A stretch of 64,000 bases of DNA from Tetraselmis striata (GCA_006384855.1 VCJN01000600.1:1-64000), one strand, 5' to 3'; positions 51,434-61,622 are shown, counted from the first letter of the stretch. The notes: a model not told the origin generated them from the sequence alone. Translations and numbers: made by a program.

Positions 51434-54400
51434 TCAACACGGCAACGTAGCCTCCGCCACATGGCTCGTACAGGCTGATGCCCTCTTCGCGGGTGCTCAG
51501 CCTCGCCAGCCCGTGACGCTGCAGGCTCTGCACCTCCCGCAAAGGCGGTAGGTCTGCCGGCTCGCAGGTCTTGGACTCTTGCACGTCACGCCGTGAGGGT
51601 TCGTGGGCGGCGTGGCTGTGAGACACGTCACTGCCCCCCCCACTCTCCTCCCCCATCTCATCATCGCCGAGCTCCACCCCATGGCAGTAGCTCGCTCTCT
51701 CCACGCGCACCACAGGTTGGTGCTCGCGTACCCGCCGCTCCCACGCCGTTTGACTGAGCAGTGGCACTCTGCCGGCCGGTCGGTTGGGTGCGCGGAAAGT
51801 GCAGATCCTGGTCGCCGGGTCCGGTCGCAGCCCGAGGGCTGTGATGGTGGGTCCACCGAGCAGCAAGCCCGGTGCCTCGCCTCCATTCTCGTACACGCGC
51901 GGTGCGTGATGAGCTGCCATGATTGAGGTGACGGGGTCCCGAAGCGTGAAGACCACGCCATCCCGCAATCGTCGTTGTTGCTCGCATGAGCGCTTGCCAT
52001 TGGCGAGCACCACCACCATGTCGACGTCCACCCACCCGCCAGCGCCCTTCACCACGGCCTCCGCCGCGCTTGGTTCCATCGCTGACGCGTTCATGCGGGT
52101 GTGGCTGCTCCCGCCGTCGGAAATGGTCTCGCACTGCAGCAGGGTATTGTTGGCGTGCAACTCGCACGTGATGGTGTCAAGCCGAGCCGTCTCCGGCTGC
52201 TCCTTCGCCTCAGCCCCCGTGGGCTGAAGGGCAAAAATGCCCTTGTGGGCGACTTCCGCCTGCTGCTCCAGGCAGCGTCGGGTCTCAGACCCTTTGGGCA
52301 GCCGTAGTGCTTGCTCCCTGATGTCTGCCTCAGTGGCACTGCGTCGATAGTCAGTGGCGGGTTCCCACTTGCCGCTGCGGCGACATACTGATGCCTCCTC
52401 AACCGCCGTGCTGGCATTGCGCTGCGCATTTGCACGCTTGCGATCTTCCTCCTCCTCGCGTTGTCTCGCGAGTTGACCTGGCCGGTAAATGGCAAAAGAC
52501 CGTTCAGTCTCAGCCTCTCCGCCAGCGGTCTTCTCCTCCGCGGTAGACTTGCCGCCGCTTTGTTGGTCAGCGACCTCCTCCACCATCATCAGCGCTGCCT
52601 CGAAGGCGCGCTCCCCGCTCGAGGTCCTGGCTGAGTGAGCGTGGCTGCTGATCGGCTCGGTACTCAGGGCACCGCCGCCCCATGCTGTTGCCATGACGCT
52701 CTCCATCATCCCGCCGCCGCTGCGCTCGAGCTGGTAAGCCTCCATCAGGCTGATGGAGACTCGCTTGCTCTCCAGAGCACGCATGACAGCATGCTTCTCC
52801 CAGCCATCCTCCACGGGCTCGTGCTTGACCAGCCGCTTGGCGATCTCCATCAGTGGCATGCGCGGCTGTCCACCGCCGTTGGCCAGTGACACAGGCACCG
52901 TGACGCTCTGAGCTGCGCTGGTAAGCTTCGCCGTCAGCTCTGTACGGCTGTGCATTTGCTGCGCCATCTCCATCGATGGGGTGGTGAAGCCGCGAGGCAG
53001 CCTCCGCTGCCTGGCCTCACGTTCTCCGTCCTCCATGCGCACCGTGTTGACGCCATGGCGTTGAGCCTCCGTGCTCTTACGCTGTGGGCGCAACTGGCTG
53101 GCTGCTGCCAGCCCCACCACCTCGCCCTCCTCGCTGCCGACGACTTGAGCATAGCCGTTGAGCGGCGGGTGCTTGGGTTCGTGGCCGTCTGTCGCCTGCA
53201 GGTTCGCAACGAACTTGCGCAGCTTCCCGCACTCCTCAGTTGTATGGCCCGCATCCTTGCCACACATCATGCACGACTTGCGGTCCGGCTTGGGATTGGT
53301 TGCTGCCATGGCGTTCTCCGGACGGAGATCAGGGTTGGCCTTCCAGCACCGCTTGGCAATGTGGCCCTTCTTGCCACACTCAGAGCACGTCTTGCTCCAC
53401 AGAGGGCAGTCGCTCTTGTAGTGATCTTTCGACCCACAACCATAGCAACCTGCCTCATTGACGTGGCTGCCTCGCCCACCATCATCTCCATCACGGGCGT
53501 AAGCGCTCCTCTCCGTGCGCCCGCCTCCACGATCACCTCCTCCACCTCCACGTCGATGGTAGTTGCCACCCTCTCCGTGGCTGCCTCCACGACCACGGCT
53601 GTTGCTGCCGCGACCGCCACCACGGCTGTTGTGCTCCTCGTGGTCGAAACCCCGCCTGCCGCCTCCGCTCTGGACGCGCGAGTGAGCGCGCATGTGAATG
53701 CTGCCGCGCTCCTGCTTGTCGAGCCACTCAGCCATCTCCCAGGTCCTGTCCACCTGGGTGTCCATCGTGTAGTCCACGAGTTGTTGTTGTGCGAAGTTGA
53801 TGCGGGGGCTGAAACGCGTCTTGCCCCAGGCCCGCTCGATGAACTCCACGTTGACGCGCGATATCTCCACAATGCGTGTCGTCTCCTCGGTGACCAGGTT
53901 CTTGACCCTGGTGTGCGTTAGCAACAGATTGCGGAAATCGCGCACAGTCTCACCAGGCGAGCGATGGCACTTGTTGTACCGCTCCGAATGCAGCTCGATC
54001 TGCTTGGTGATGTTGACGAGCTCCTCCCACATGCCGTCCAACAACCGGCGGTAGTAGTCGAGCCGTTCTGCGCCTTCCAGCCTCCGCGCGATCCTCGAGT
54101 CCTCGTACTTGATGCCCCGGCTGATGAGTGTAGTCTCTAGCGACTCCAAGTACTTTGGCTGAATGCGGCTCCGCAGCACGTGAACCTCGTGGATCTCGTT
54201 GAACGGTCTGTTGCGGTCAAACGCCTGTTGTTGCTCCTTCTCCATGGCACAGTCCGTAGAGTTCTTCCACGTCTCAAACGTGTGCTCTGAGGTCGCCTTC
54301 TCGTGACCCGCCCACAACCTCCCGTTGGAGCCCTTGCCCCTCCGCGGCTCCATCTCATCGTCGCTCATTGCGTCGTCCACAAAGTACGCGTGTCCGTACA

Positions 54401-54662
54401 AAGTGTCTCGCCTAGGGTTGCGTGTTGGCAGCGGGGAAAAGTAGAGCTCGTCCTCGTCGTCTCCGCTGTCCTCTGCTTCGCTGCTGCTGTATGCGTACGC
54501 GTTCTCGTGATCGCACTCCTCACCCTCCTGGTTGGATGCGTCTACGTCGTTCAGCAGCCCCTTCACGATCTCCTCGATCAGCTGGTCTTCCTCCAGCTCG
54601 TCCAGTGCTGCCCACAGGTCGCCCAGGGCAAAGCCGCCCTCTGCGCTTTCCAGCGCGTCCAC
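51330..54662 (-). CDS. Element C: gag, zinc knuckles and protease-like region
   Basis: A 1110-codon frame. An acidic N-terminus is followed by a gag-like helical region (RNLLLTHTRVKNLVTEE), an Arg/Gly-rich stretch and three zinc knuckles (YGCGSKDHYKSDC, CSECGKKGHIAKRC, CMMCGKDAGHTTEEC). Near residue 900 ISDGGSSHTRM could be an aspartic protease site (weak). The last residues, EGISLYEPCGGGYVA and YRHSDIDPAARKA, look like motifs I-II of a DNMT3-like methyltransferase whose other motifs lie at the start of the next frame. The two frames overlap by about 100 bases. Ty3/gypsy elements often link gag and pol by programmed frameshifting. Confidence 0.7.
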   Translation of the reverse strand: MDALESAEGGFALGDLWAALDELEEDQLIEEIVKGLLNDVDASNQEGEECDHENAYAYSSSEAEDSGDDEDELYFSPLPTRNPRRDTLYGHAYFVDDAMSDDEMEPRRGKGSNGRLWAGHEKATSEHTFETWKNSTDCAMEKEQQQAFDRNRPFNEIHEVHVLRSRIQPKYLESLETTLISRGIKYEDSRIARRLEGAERLDYYRRLLDGMWEELVNITKQIELHSERYNKCHRSPGETVRDFRNLLLTHTRVKNLVTEETTRIVEISRVNVEFIERAWGKTRFSPRINFAQQQLVDYTMDTQVDRTWEMAEWLDKQERGSIHMRAHSRVQSGGGRRGFDHEEHNSRGGGRGSNSRGRGGSHGEGGNYHRRGGGGGDRGGGRTERSAYARDGDDGGRGSHVNEAGCYGCGSKDHYKSDCPLWSKTCSECGKKGHIAKRCWKANPDLRPENAMAATNPKPDRKSCMMCGKDAGHTTEECGKLRKFVANLQATDGHEPKHPPLNGYAQVVGSEEGEVVGLAAASQLRPQRKSTEAQRHGVNTVRMEDGEREARQRRLPRGFTTPSMEMAQQMHSRTELTAKLTSAAQSVTVPVSLANGGGQPRMPLMEIAKRLVKHEPVEDGWEKHAVMRALESKRVSISLMEAYQLERSGGGMMESVMATAWGGGALSTEPISSHAHSARTSSGERAFEAALMMVEEVADQQSGGKSTAEEKTAGGEAETERSFAIYRPGQLARQREEEEDRKRANAQRNASTAVEEASVCRRSGKWEPATDYRRSATEADIREQALRLPKGSETRRCLEQQAEVAHKGIFALQPTGAEAKEQPETARLDTITCELHANNTLLQCETISDGGSSHTRMNASAMEPSAAEAVVKGAGGWVDVDMVVVLANGKRSCEQQRRLRDGVVFTLRDPVTSIMAAHHAPRVYENGGEAPGLLLGGPTITALGLRPDPATRICTFRAPNRPAGRVPLLSQTAWERRVREHQPVVRVERASYCHGVELGDDEMGEESGGGSDVSHSHAAHEPSRRDVQESKTCEPADLPPLREVQSLQRHGLARLSTREEGISLYEPCGGGYVAVLNAMLANGQKVARYRHSDIDPAARKAAGQRVQGAQ

Positions 54663-54917
54663 TGGCTGTCGCCCACGCCGGGGCCCTCAAGCTCAGAAGT
54701 GGGGCTGCGTCCACGCGGCCTCAGAAATCTGAGGGCCGCTGCCGCGTCGCTTCGCCGGTGTTGGCGCACACCCGTCTCAAGCCGATACACGAACAGTTCC
54801 AGCGTCCGGTATAACTCAGTGCCGATGAACCTCAGATCCACACCACCGCCACGAAGAGGTTGGCACCGAGCTGAGCCACGCACCCGCCAGCCGTCACCCT
54901 CGCCGGGGCCCTCAGGC

Positions 54918-54922
54918 GGCGA
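54918..54922. repeat. Target-site duplication of element B (left)
   Basis: GGCGA, repeated at 61623-61627 directly after the right LTR. Confidence 0.85.
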
Positions 54923-55333
54923 TGTTAGGCTCTAGCTTAAGCCTGTTCTTTAGGCCCTTTAGGATGCAGCGGAAGGATTTAGAAAGTATGGCCAATCTCT
55001 TCTGGTTACAGGGGTTCCTGGGTTATAGTTCTGTCTCTGAATTCTGCCTAGTAGACTAGTCCGAGGCGGTATTTATACCCGCCGAGGTCATAGTCATACC
55101 TGTGCTATGTTAGCCGGGTGTCATGGGATACCCGTGCTGTGTTAGCCACGTAAGGCTTGAGTCAGAGAACTCTAGAGAATTCCAGAACAGTCCTCGGCCT
55201 TATACTACTAATATTTACGCCCGCAATACTAATATGTACAGCGACTCCGCGGATGCGTAGTCGTACTACCTTTGCGGGGTTATACCTGCTAGTATAGCAG
55301 AACATTATGGCTATAGGGAAATGGAGTATAACA
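54923..55333 (-). repeat. 3' LTR of element B
   Basis: 411 bases, TGTTAG...TAACA, one difference from 61212-61622. Confidence 0.95.
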
Positions 55334-55344
55334 CTCTCTCCCCC
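55334..55344 (-). promoter_or_regulatory. Polypurine tract of element B
   Basis: On the minus strand AAGGGGGAGAG directly abuts the 3' LTR, the normal priming site for plus-strand DNA. Confidence 0.7.
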
Positions 55345-55421
55345 TTAAGCACAAGCGTCCTCGCTGTGCAGGTGTCACAGAACTACAGGAAACTACAGTC
55401 TTGGTCTTGATTTTTTGAAGT

Positions 55422-58400
55422 TCAGGCGGAAGGTACTCGGCTTGGGTAGCGATTCCGGAACCGAATGAAGTCTGGGCTCTCAGTAAACTGTCGGTATGGT
55501 TTAGACAGTAAGAACGACCGGAAAATGTCCAAGTGCTTGACTCCGCGTAGGGGCTCCCAGGTGTCTTCGCTTGGTACGTTGTACGGGAACGCCCATCGCA
55601 CTCGAAACAGTAGTCCAGTGCCATTGTTGTTGAAGGCAACATCGAGTATGTCCTGAACATGGAATCGGTTTGCGTCATGGACAATCGGTACTCGTTCAGA
55701 CTTCGCCGGTTGGTCAGGGTCGTCATACCACTTGTCTAGCATACTCGCGTGCACCACGTCGTGGACTCGTACGCCCGCAGGTAGTTGCAATCGGAAAGCA
55801 ACTGGTGAGATCTGCTCTGTAATGACGAAGGGGCCCACGTAGCGATCGCGTAGCTTAGCACAGGGTTGCTGAATAAACTTCAGATGAGACGCTTTCAGCT
55901 TAACTCTGTCGCCGGTCTTGAATGGTACGGGTAGTCGTTTACGATTAGCTGCAGTCTGCATACGAGTTTGAGCCTCCAGTACGCAATCATGCGCGAAGCG
56001 ATGAACCTCCTGTACATACTTGACGTGTTCCGGAAGAGCTCGAGTCGGCTCGGTTGCGAGTTGAGTAGTAGCAGGTGTAGTCGGCTCGAATCCCAAAGTC
56101 GCCTTGAAAGGGGACATAGTAGTCGAAGTCGACTGAGCAGCGTTGATCGCAAACTCCACGTTGGTGAGGTGGTTGACCCAATCATCGTGCAGGGGGTGCA
56201 CGTAGCAGCGTAGCACTTGCTCCCAAGTTTGGTTAGTGCGTTCCGTCTGGCCATCGGTTGCTGGATGAAAAGCTGTAGAGATGTTCAGCTTAGTACCCAT
56301 GGTCTTGAACATATCTTGCCAGAATTCCGACATAAATCTGGGGTCTCGGTCAGAGATGAGTTTAGCCGGTAGGCCGAAATGACGAAAAACTGAGTGATGC
56401 ATAATCTCCGCCAGGCCTTCAGCAGTAACTGTCTTTGTAGTTGGCTCAACAATTACTCGCTTTGACAGTAGACATACGAAAACCACTACTGAGTCATACC
56501 CCTGGCACTCCGGAAGATCTGTGATTAAATCCAGGGATATTACCTCAAATGGTCGTGACGGTACGTCATGGGGCTGAAGTAAGCCGTATGGCTTATGCCG
56601 GGCCGCCTTAGTACGTTGACAGGTAGGGCAGCGTCGCACGTAGTTAGTGACAGTCTGTTTCATACGGGGCCACCAGTACAGTTCCACAGTACGCGCCAGT
56701 AGTCGTCGTCCTCCTGGGTGTCCAGCAGTAGGCGCGTCATGTAGTTCGTACAGTGCTCGTTGTCGCAGGTCCGCCACATTTGGTACGTAAAGTCGTGAGC
56801 CGTAGGCGTACAGTAGACCATTACTGTGACGTACTAGCCAGGATGGTAAAGCTTTCCGCGATTTCAGGTACTCGTCGGAGTCATATGCGGTCTTGATTTC
56901 GTCGTAAAACTTGTTGTCCGCCTGTAGTCGCGACTCCATAGCAAATAAAACTGAATTTATTTCGCAGTCAGCCTCGTCTTCTGACCAGTTGTTCAGCAGA
57001 TCTAGCTTCTGTAGCGCATCCTTCAAGTCGGGTCGCCGAGAGAGGGCGTCCGCATGATTGGCAGCTCCTCGCTTGTAGACGATGTCCATATGTCGTTGGT
57101 AAGGCGCAAACACTTGCAGCCATCGTACTTGCCGCGTCGACAAATCGCGTTGGCGAAAGAAGTGCCGTAGTGTGTCATGGTCGGTGATGACCGTAAAGCC
57201 CGCCGCTCCATCAAGGTAGCATCGGAACTTGATGAGTGCATCACGAACCGCTAACAACTCTTGCTCATGTACCGGGTAGTGAACTTCGTGTTTGTTCATC
57301 TTGCGTGCATGGTACGCGACAGGTCGAAGTCCTGAGCCTTGATCTTGCAGCAGCACAGCTCCCACTGCAAATCCAGAAGCATCTGTATACAATGTGTAAC
57401 GGGCGTCCGCAGATGTGTCCGGTATACTCAGTACAGGTGCTCGTACCATTGCGTCCTTTAATGCACGAAACGCCGCATCAGCACGAGGCGTCCACACAAA
57501 CTCCGGTTGATTCTTCGTCAGGTCATGTAGTGGCGCCGCAATAGCCGCGAAGTTATGGATGAACTTGCGGTAATAGCCAGCAAGGCCGAGAAAACCTCGT
57601 ACGTCCTTTACTGTCTTCGGCACGGGCCACTGTTGAACTGCTTCCACCTTCCGGGGGTCCATCTTGATCTGTCCTGCTTCGACGATATGGCCCAAAAACT
57701 CCACGCTAGTACCGCCGAACGAACACTTCGACAGCTTGATATGCAAGTGGTGTCGTTGCAACTCCCGTAGCACCAATCTGATGTGCTCGAGATGCTCTTC
57801 AGCTGTCTTGCTGTAGATCAGCACGTCGTCCAGGTATACCACGCAGAATTTGCCGAGATATGGGCTCAAAACACGGTTCATCATAGTCTGGAATCCAGCT
57901 GGGGCGTTTTTCAAGCCGAAAGGTAACACACAGTACTCGTAGAGTCCATAGTGTGTCCGGAACGCTGTTTTGTGGATGTCTTCCGGTTTAATTCGTACTT
58001 GATGGTAGCCTTTGTACAGGTCCAGAGTACTGAAAATAGTCGCACCATGCAATGAGTCCAATAATTCGTCGATGCGAGGAAGCGGGGTCCGGTCTTTCTT
58101 CGTAAGGTCATTCAATTTACGGTAGTCCACACACATACGCAGAGTGCCGTCTTTCTTACGCACAAATAAAATTGGGGCGCCGTAGTTTGACTTGGACGGA
58201 CGAATCCACCCTTTTGCCAACAATTCCTCCAGTTGTGACCGTACCTCCTGCAACTCCGCTGGTGACATACGGTACGTTCGTTCCTTGGGGGGTTCATCAC
58301 TCTCCAGGTTGATCTCAAAGTCGAACTCGCGCTCCGGTGGCAGGTCAGTAGGCTCCGCGATGATGTCTGCAAACTCCATAAGGGACTCCTTGAGCTCCTC

Positions 58401-59702
58401 GGTCCACTCGGTCGACTGGTCCGTGCGCAGCTCAGCTACCGCATCGAACACCTCGCGTACCGCAACAGCAAACAGTTCCTCGCCGCGACTCTTCCTCAGT
58501 TCCTTCGCCATCTTTGCCGCGTCCAGGTGGTAAACCGTCGTAGGTACTGTATACTGTTCCGCTGTAGCAATGTGTTGTCCAGTCTTCCGGTGTTTAATAA
58601 TTTTAGCAGTCCAGTCGATGTCAGGATTAACTGTTTCCAGCCAAGGTTGTCCGAGAATAATGTCGAATTTCTCCAGGTCTGTAACTATAGCGTCCAATTT
58701 ATAGTCGAAAGCTCCTACGGTAAGTACTTCGCTCCTCAGCCGTTTGGTACTGGTACTCATACTGCCGTTCGCCAGTTTTATACGGTGTTTTCCTCCGGAT
58801 ACTGTAGGGCACTGATGCAATTGCACCCATTCGGTACTCGCAAAATTTTCGGTTGCACCAGAGTCCACCAGTATTTTACAGTGTCGTCCTCGCAATTCGC
58901 CAGTAATAGTCAGCAGTCGGGTACCACTCGGTGAAGATACGTTGCACAAACGCGATGTGGAGTTTTCGCCAGGTAGTCGGACGTTACGGTTGACATATTC
59001 ATCAATTTGTTCGCCGAAGCTTTCGTATCGTAGTGGGTAGCGTACTGTCTCCGTCTCCAGATAACCCGTACTTCGTGCCTCCAATAATTTCTTCCAGGTT
59101 GTCCATAGTGCACGGTTCAAAGGGGTCTTCTCAGGTACAGTATTACGACGAGCGCGATACAGGTATACAGGACACCGGTTGTCTCCCGTCCGCTGAGTGC
59201 CGAGGTACCGTAGATTGCTCTCCTGTACCCGGTACCCAGTTTGCTCGAGTAATCGTCGTACTGCTGTTGTCTCCGGCGTCGCGTCCGTGTCGCCGCGCTT
59301 GCCTTCCGGAAACCAAATCAGTCCGCTGTCTTCTACAGTCAGAAGCACTCGTCTTCCATCGGTTACTAGAACCTTCGAGTGCGTCCACTCAGGCTTCGGT
59401 GGGGTTCTCAGGTGCTGCGGTAGAAACCGTACGCCGGCGCCATCGTCAGCGTAGATCTGTGTCGCCCATCGAGTGGGGCCAACATCTTGTCTCGCACCTT
59501 CTATGCCATCGTTCGTTGGGCACGTAAACACAGAAGTCTCCGCTGGCAACTCATCCACCAGACGAAAATTTCTAAGTAGTCGAAACCACGGCTTACGCGA
59601 CCATTTTGGGACCACAATAATTGCTCGTAGATGCGGATGCAATAACTTCTGTCGAAGGTAGTGGCCCAAAAATTCTTCAATTCGGTCATACATACGGGGC
59701 AT
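55422..59702 (-). CDS. Element B: pol with Nudix-like domain, protease, RT, RNase H, integrase, chromodomain
   Basis: A 1426-codon frame. Residues about 108-185 resemble a Nudix hydrolase fold, with FPEGKRGDTDATPETTAVRR and LLEQTGY in the place of the Nudix box. The protease site is KILVDSGATENF. RT has LRMCVDYRKLND, FSTLDLYKGYHQV and VVYLDDVLIYS (catalytic DD). RNase H has LYTDASGFAVGAV. Integrase has the zinc motif (HPGGRR, CPTCQR) and core D-D-E (ISLDLITDLP, LISDRDPRF, DGQTERTNQ). A chromodomain ends the protein (FHVQDILDVAF, LFRVRWAFP, TWEPLRG). Chromodomains bind methylated histone H3 and guide insertion to heterochromatin. Confidence 0.88.
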   Translation of the reverse strand: MPRMYDRIEEFLGHYLRQKLLHPHLRAIIVVPKWSRKPWFRLLRNFRLVDELPAETSVFTCPTNDGIEGARQDVGPTRWATQIYADDGAGVRFLPQHLRTPPKPEWTHSKVLVTDGRRVLLTVEDSGLIWFPEGKRGDTDATPETTAVRRLLEQTGYRVQESNLRYLGTQRTGDNRCPVYLYRARRNTVPEKTPLNRALWTTWKKLLEARSTGYLETETVRYPLRYESFGEQIDEYVNRNVRLPGENSTSRLCNVSSPSGTRLLTITGELRGRHCKILVDSGATENFASTEWVQLHQCPTVSGGKHRIKLANGSMSTSTKRLRSEVLTVGAFDYKLDAIVTDLEKFDIILGQPWLETVNPDIDWTAKIIKHRKTGQHIATAEQYTVPTTVYHLDAAKMAKELRKSRGEELFAVAVREVFDAVAELRTDQSTEWTEELKESLMEFADIIAEPTDLPPEREFDFEINLESDEPPKERTYRMSPAELQEVRSQLEELLAKGWIRPSKSNYGAPILFVRKKDGTLRMCVDYRKLNDLTKKDRTPLPRIDELLDSLHGATIFSTLDLYKGYHQVRIKPEDIHKTAFRTHYGLYEYCVLPFGLKNAPAGFQTMMNRVLSPYLGKFCVVYLDDVLIYSKTAEEHLEHIRLVLRELQRHHLHIKLSKCSFGGTSVEFLGHIVEAGQIKMDPRKVEAVQQWPVPKTVKDVRGFLGLAGYYRKFIHNFAAIAAPLHDLTKNQPEFVWTPRADAAFRALKDAMVRAPVLSIPDTSADARYTLYTDASGFAVGAVLLQDQGSGLRPVAYHARKMNKHEVHYPVHEQELLAVRDALIKFRCYLDGAAGFTVITDHDTLRHFFRQRDLSTRQVRWLQVFAPYQRHMDIVYKRGAANHADALSRRPDLKDALQKLDLLNNWSEDEADCEINSVLFAMESRLQADNKFYDEIKTAYDSDEYLKSRKALPSWLVRHSNGLLYAYGSRLYVPNVADLRQRALYELHDAPTAGHPGGRRLLARTVELYWWPRMKQTVTNYVRRCPTCQRTKAARHKPYGLLQPHDVPSRPFEVISLDLITDLPECQGYDSVVVFVCLLSKRVIVEPTTKTVTAEGLAEIMHHSVFRHFGLPAKLISDRDPRFMSEFWQDMFKTMGTKLNISTAFHPATDGQTERTNQTWEQVLRCYVHPLHDDWVNHLTNVEFAINAAQSTSTTMSPFKATLGFEPTTPATTQLATEPTRALPEHVKYVQEVHRFAHDCVLEAQTRMQTAANRKRLPVPFKTGDRVKLKASHLKFIQQPCAKLRDRYVGPFVITEQISPVAFRLQLPAGVRVHDVVHASMLDKWYDDPDQPAKSERVPIVHDANRFHVQDILDVAFNNNGTGLLFRVRWAFPYNVPSEDTWEPLRGVKHLDIFRSFLLSKPYRQFTESPDFIRFRNRYPSRVPSA

Positions 59703-59871
59703 TTAGCCAAATACGCCGATATTCTCCGAGATCCTGTTCCTGAAATGGGCGCGTCGGACAGCAAAAACTACCAGAAACTTGAGAATTCAGGCCGTCATTA
59801 TCGCAAGCTCCGTCCAGGTCGCAGGGTCCGTATTTCTTCGTGTACTCGTGAAATAATTCGCGATGTACCAT
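59686..59871 (-). other. Dam-like methyltransferase segment of element B
   Basis: A short frame next to the start of pol encodes YGPCDLDGACDND and ending RRIWLNAPY, resembling the D-x-C-A-D and W-x-NPPY motifs of the Dam-type domain carried by many algal and fungal retroelements. The beginning of the pol frame (AIIVVPKWSRKPWF) looks like the continuation of the same domain family. Fossil segment. Confidence 0.4.
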
Positions 59872-60011
59872 CCAGTCGCTGAAATCCTTGTGGAGGAAAT
59901 CAGGCCTCAGTGTCGTTCGAGGATACGAGGGCTGTACTTCTGTAGTCTCGCGAGCCGTTTTAGGGGACAGTCCTTCACCCTGTCGCGCGCCGCGCGCGGC
60001 CGACTCACGTC

Positions 60012-61172
60012 TTAGTTTCCCGGCCGGGTCTTTCTGGGTCGATATTCAGAAATCTTCTTCTTCTTGCTCGGGCGCGCGGACGCAACATGACCTTTCGCCC
60101 TGCAGATAAAGCAGCGACCTTCCTTCTTAAATCTCTCAAACTCCTCCTCGGTCAATCGCCGCGCCATCAACAGGTCGTCTTCTTGTTCTGTAGCTTCACC
60201 CTCAGCACCGCTGTAGTACTGCTCGTCGTCGTCGCCATCGTCGTCCATGATATTCAGGCGCTCGCGACGGATCTCGCGGTGCACATCTGTCTCCCGCTCT
60301 GCAGCTTCAACAGCCAGGGCTGCCTGTACAGCTTCTGCCAGGGTCTTAGGGTTTTTCAGGGCAACCTCCTTTCGAATATGGGGTTTCAGTCCGCGCTGGA
60401 AGTCATGTACATTATCTTCCTCGTGACGATGTGGTAACTCCAGTAGTTGCTCGCGGAAATAATTCGCGTACTTCTGTACTGTAGTCCGCTGTGTCGCGCG
60501 ATCCAGATTGATACGAGCTTGCTTCGCCGGTGTACGTCCACAGAATTCGGTGATTAGTGCCGCCTCCATGTGCGTAATACCGGTAAAACCGCCGCCAATT
60601 TCGTCGTGCGTACTCGCCACTTGCGCGTACCACCACTTGGATACAGGTCCGTGAAAATAGCCAGATGCCCAGTACACGCTACGAGGTTCCTCCGGGTTTA
60701 CATTGTGATATTTCAGGTAACCCCGTGCATGACGAAACCAGTTCCGTAGCTCGTCGATATTCGTAGTCGATAGCTTCTCGATCTTCGCTGGTTTCACATC
60801 GCTCGGCATGAGCCCAGGCATGTCGCTGGTCCGGGCAGAACGAAGCTGGTCTCGCATCTGCTGCTCTACAACTCGGCTCCGGTTCACTCGGTCGTCGAAA
60901 TGACTAAAGCCTTGTCGCACGTACTCGTCCAAGCGGCGAATCTCCGCCGTTGCCGCCGTTGTAGCTTGCGCTACATCTTGCATCCTCGCTTGCTCCGTCG
61001 ACATAGTCTCGACTCGGTCGGCTAGTCGTTGAAGCATGCTCATCATGGTTACGAGGGTCGGTTGCGTGCCCTCTTGACCTCCTTCGAGCGGAATCGGCTG
61101 TGCTTCGCCGGCAGTGGCCGCTACCGGAAAGCTTCCGCTGTCCTCAGGTGGTGTCTCTCCTGGTGTAGCCAT
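60012..61172 (-). CDS. Element B: gag
   Basis: 386 residues. The N-terminal part has a coiled coil (MSMLQRLADRVETMSTEQAR). A Ty3/gypsy capsid core follows: NWFRHARGYLKYHNV, WASGYFHGPVSKWWYAQV, AALITEFCGRTPAKQARINL and VQKYANYFREQLLELPHR. A zinc knuckle-like CFICRAKGHV near the end is followed by a basic tail. It is the first ORF after the 5' LTR, with a leader of about 40 bases. Confidence 0.85.
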   Translation of the reverse strand: MATPGETPPEDSGSFPVAATAGEAQPIPLEGGQEGTQPTLVTMMSMLQRLADRVETMSTEQARMQDVAQATTAATAEIRRLDEYVRQGFSHFDDRVNRSRVVEQQMRDQLRSARTSDMPGLMPSDVKPAKIEKLSTTNIDELRNWFRHARGYLKYHNVNPEEPRSVYWASGYFHGPVSKWWYAQVASTHDEIGGGFTGITHMEAALITEFCGRTPAKQARINLDRATQRTTVQKYANYFREQLLELPHRHEEDNVHDFQRGLKPHIRKEVALKNPKTLAEAVQAALAVEAAERETDVHREIRRERLNIMDDDGDDDEQYYSGAEGEATEQEDDLLMARRLTEEEFERFKKEGRCFICRAKGHVASARPSKKKKISEYRPRKTRPGN

Positions 61173-61195
61173 CTTTACGTCGCTTACCGCTGTCT

Positions 61196-61209
61196 AAGCT
61201 CCGAAACCA
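61196..61209 (-). promoter_or_regulatory. Primer-binding-site-like sequence of element B
   Basis: On the minus strand TTGGTTTCGGAGC follows the 5' LTR after a short spacer; TGG complements a tRNA CCA end. The tRNA is not identified. Confidence 0.5.
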
Positions 61210-61211
61210 AG

Positions 61212-61622
61212 TGTTAGGCTCTAGCTTAAGCCTGTTCTTTAGGCCCTTTAGGATGCAGCGGAAGGATTTAGAAAGTATGGCCAATCTCTTCTGGTTACAG
61301 GGGTTCCTGGGTTATAGTTCTCTCTCTGAATTCTGCCTAGTAGACTAGTCCGAGGCGGTATTTATACCCGCCGAGGTCATAGTCATACCTGTGCTATGTT
61401 AGCCGGGTGTCATGGGATACCCGTGCTGTGTTAGCCACGTAAGGCTTGAGTCAGAGAACTCTAGAGAATTCCAGAACAGTCCTCGGCCTTATACTACTAA
61501 TATTTACGCCCGCAATACTAATATGTACAGCGACTCCGCGGATGCGTAGTCGTACTACCTTTGCGGGGTTATACCTGCTAGTATAGCAGAACATTATGGC
61601 TATAGGGAAATGGAGTATAACA
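61212..61622 (-). repeat. 5' LTR of element B
   Basis: 411 bases, matched to 54923-55333. Confidence 0.95.

Larger units (their letters stand above)
54923..61622 (-). mobile_element. Ty3/gypsy chromovirus-like element B, nested in element C
   Basis: 6700 bases, minus strand, with 411-bp LTRs (TG...CA) at 54923-55333 and 61212-61622 and a 5-bp duplication GGCGA. One LTR difference was noticed, so insertion is very recent, and it post-dates element C, whose leader it splits. A primer-binding-site-like TGG and a polypurine tract sit next to the LTRs. Order: gag, Dam-like segment, Nudix-like domain, protease, RT, RNase H, integrase, chromodomain. It looks nearly whole. Confidence 0.9.
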
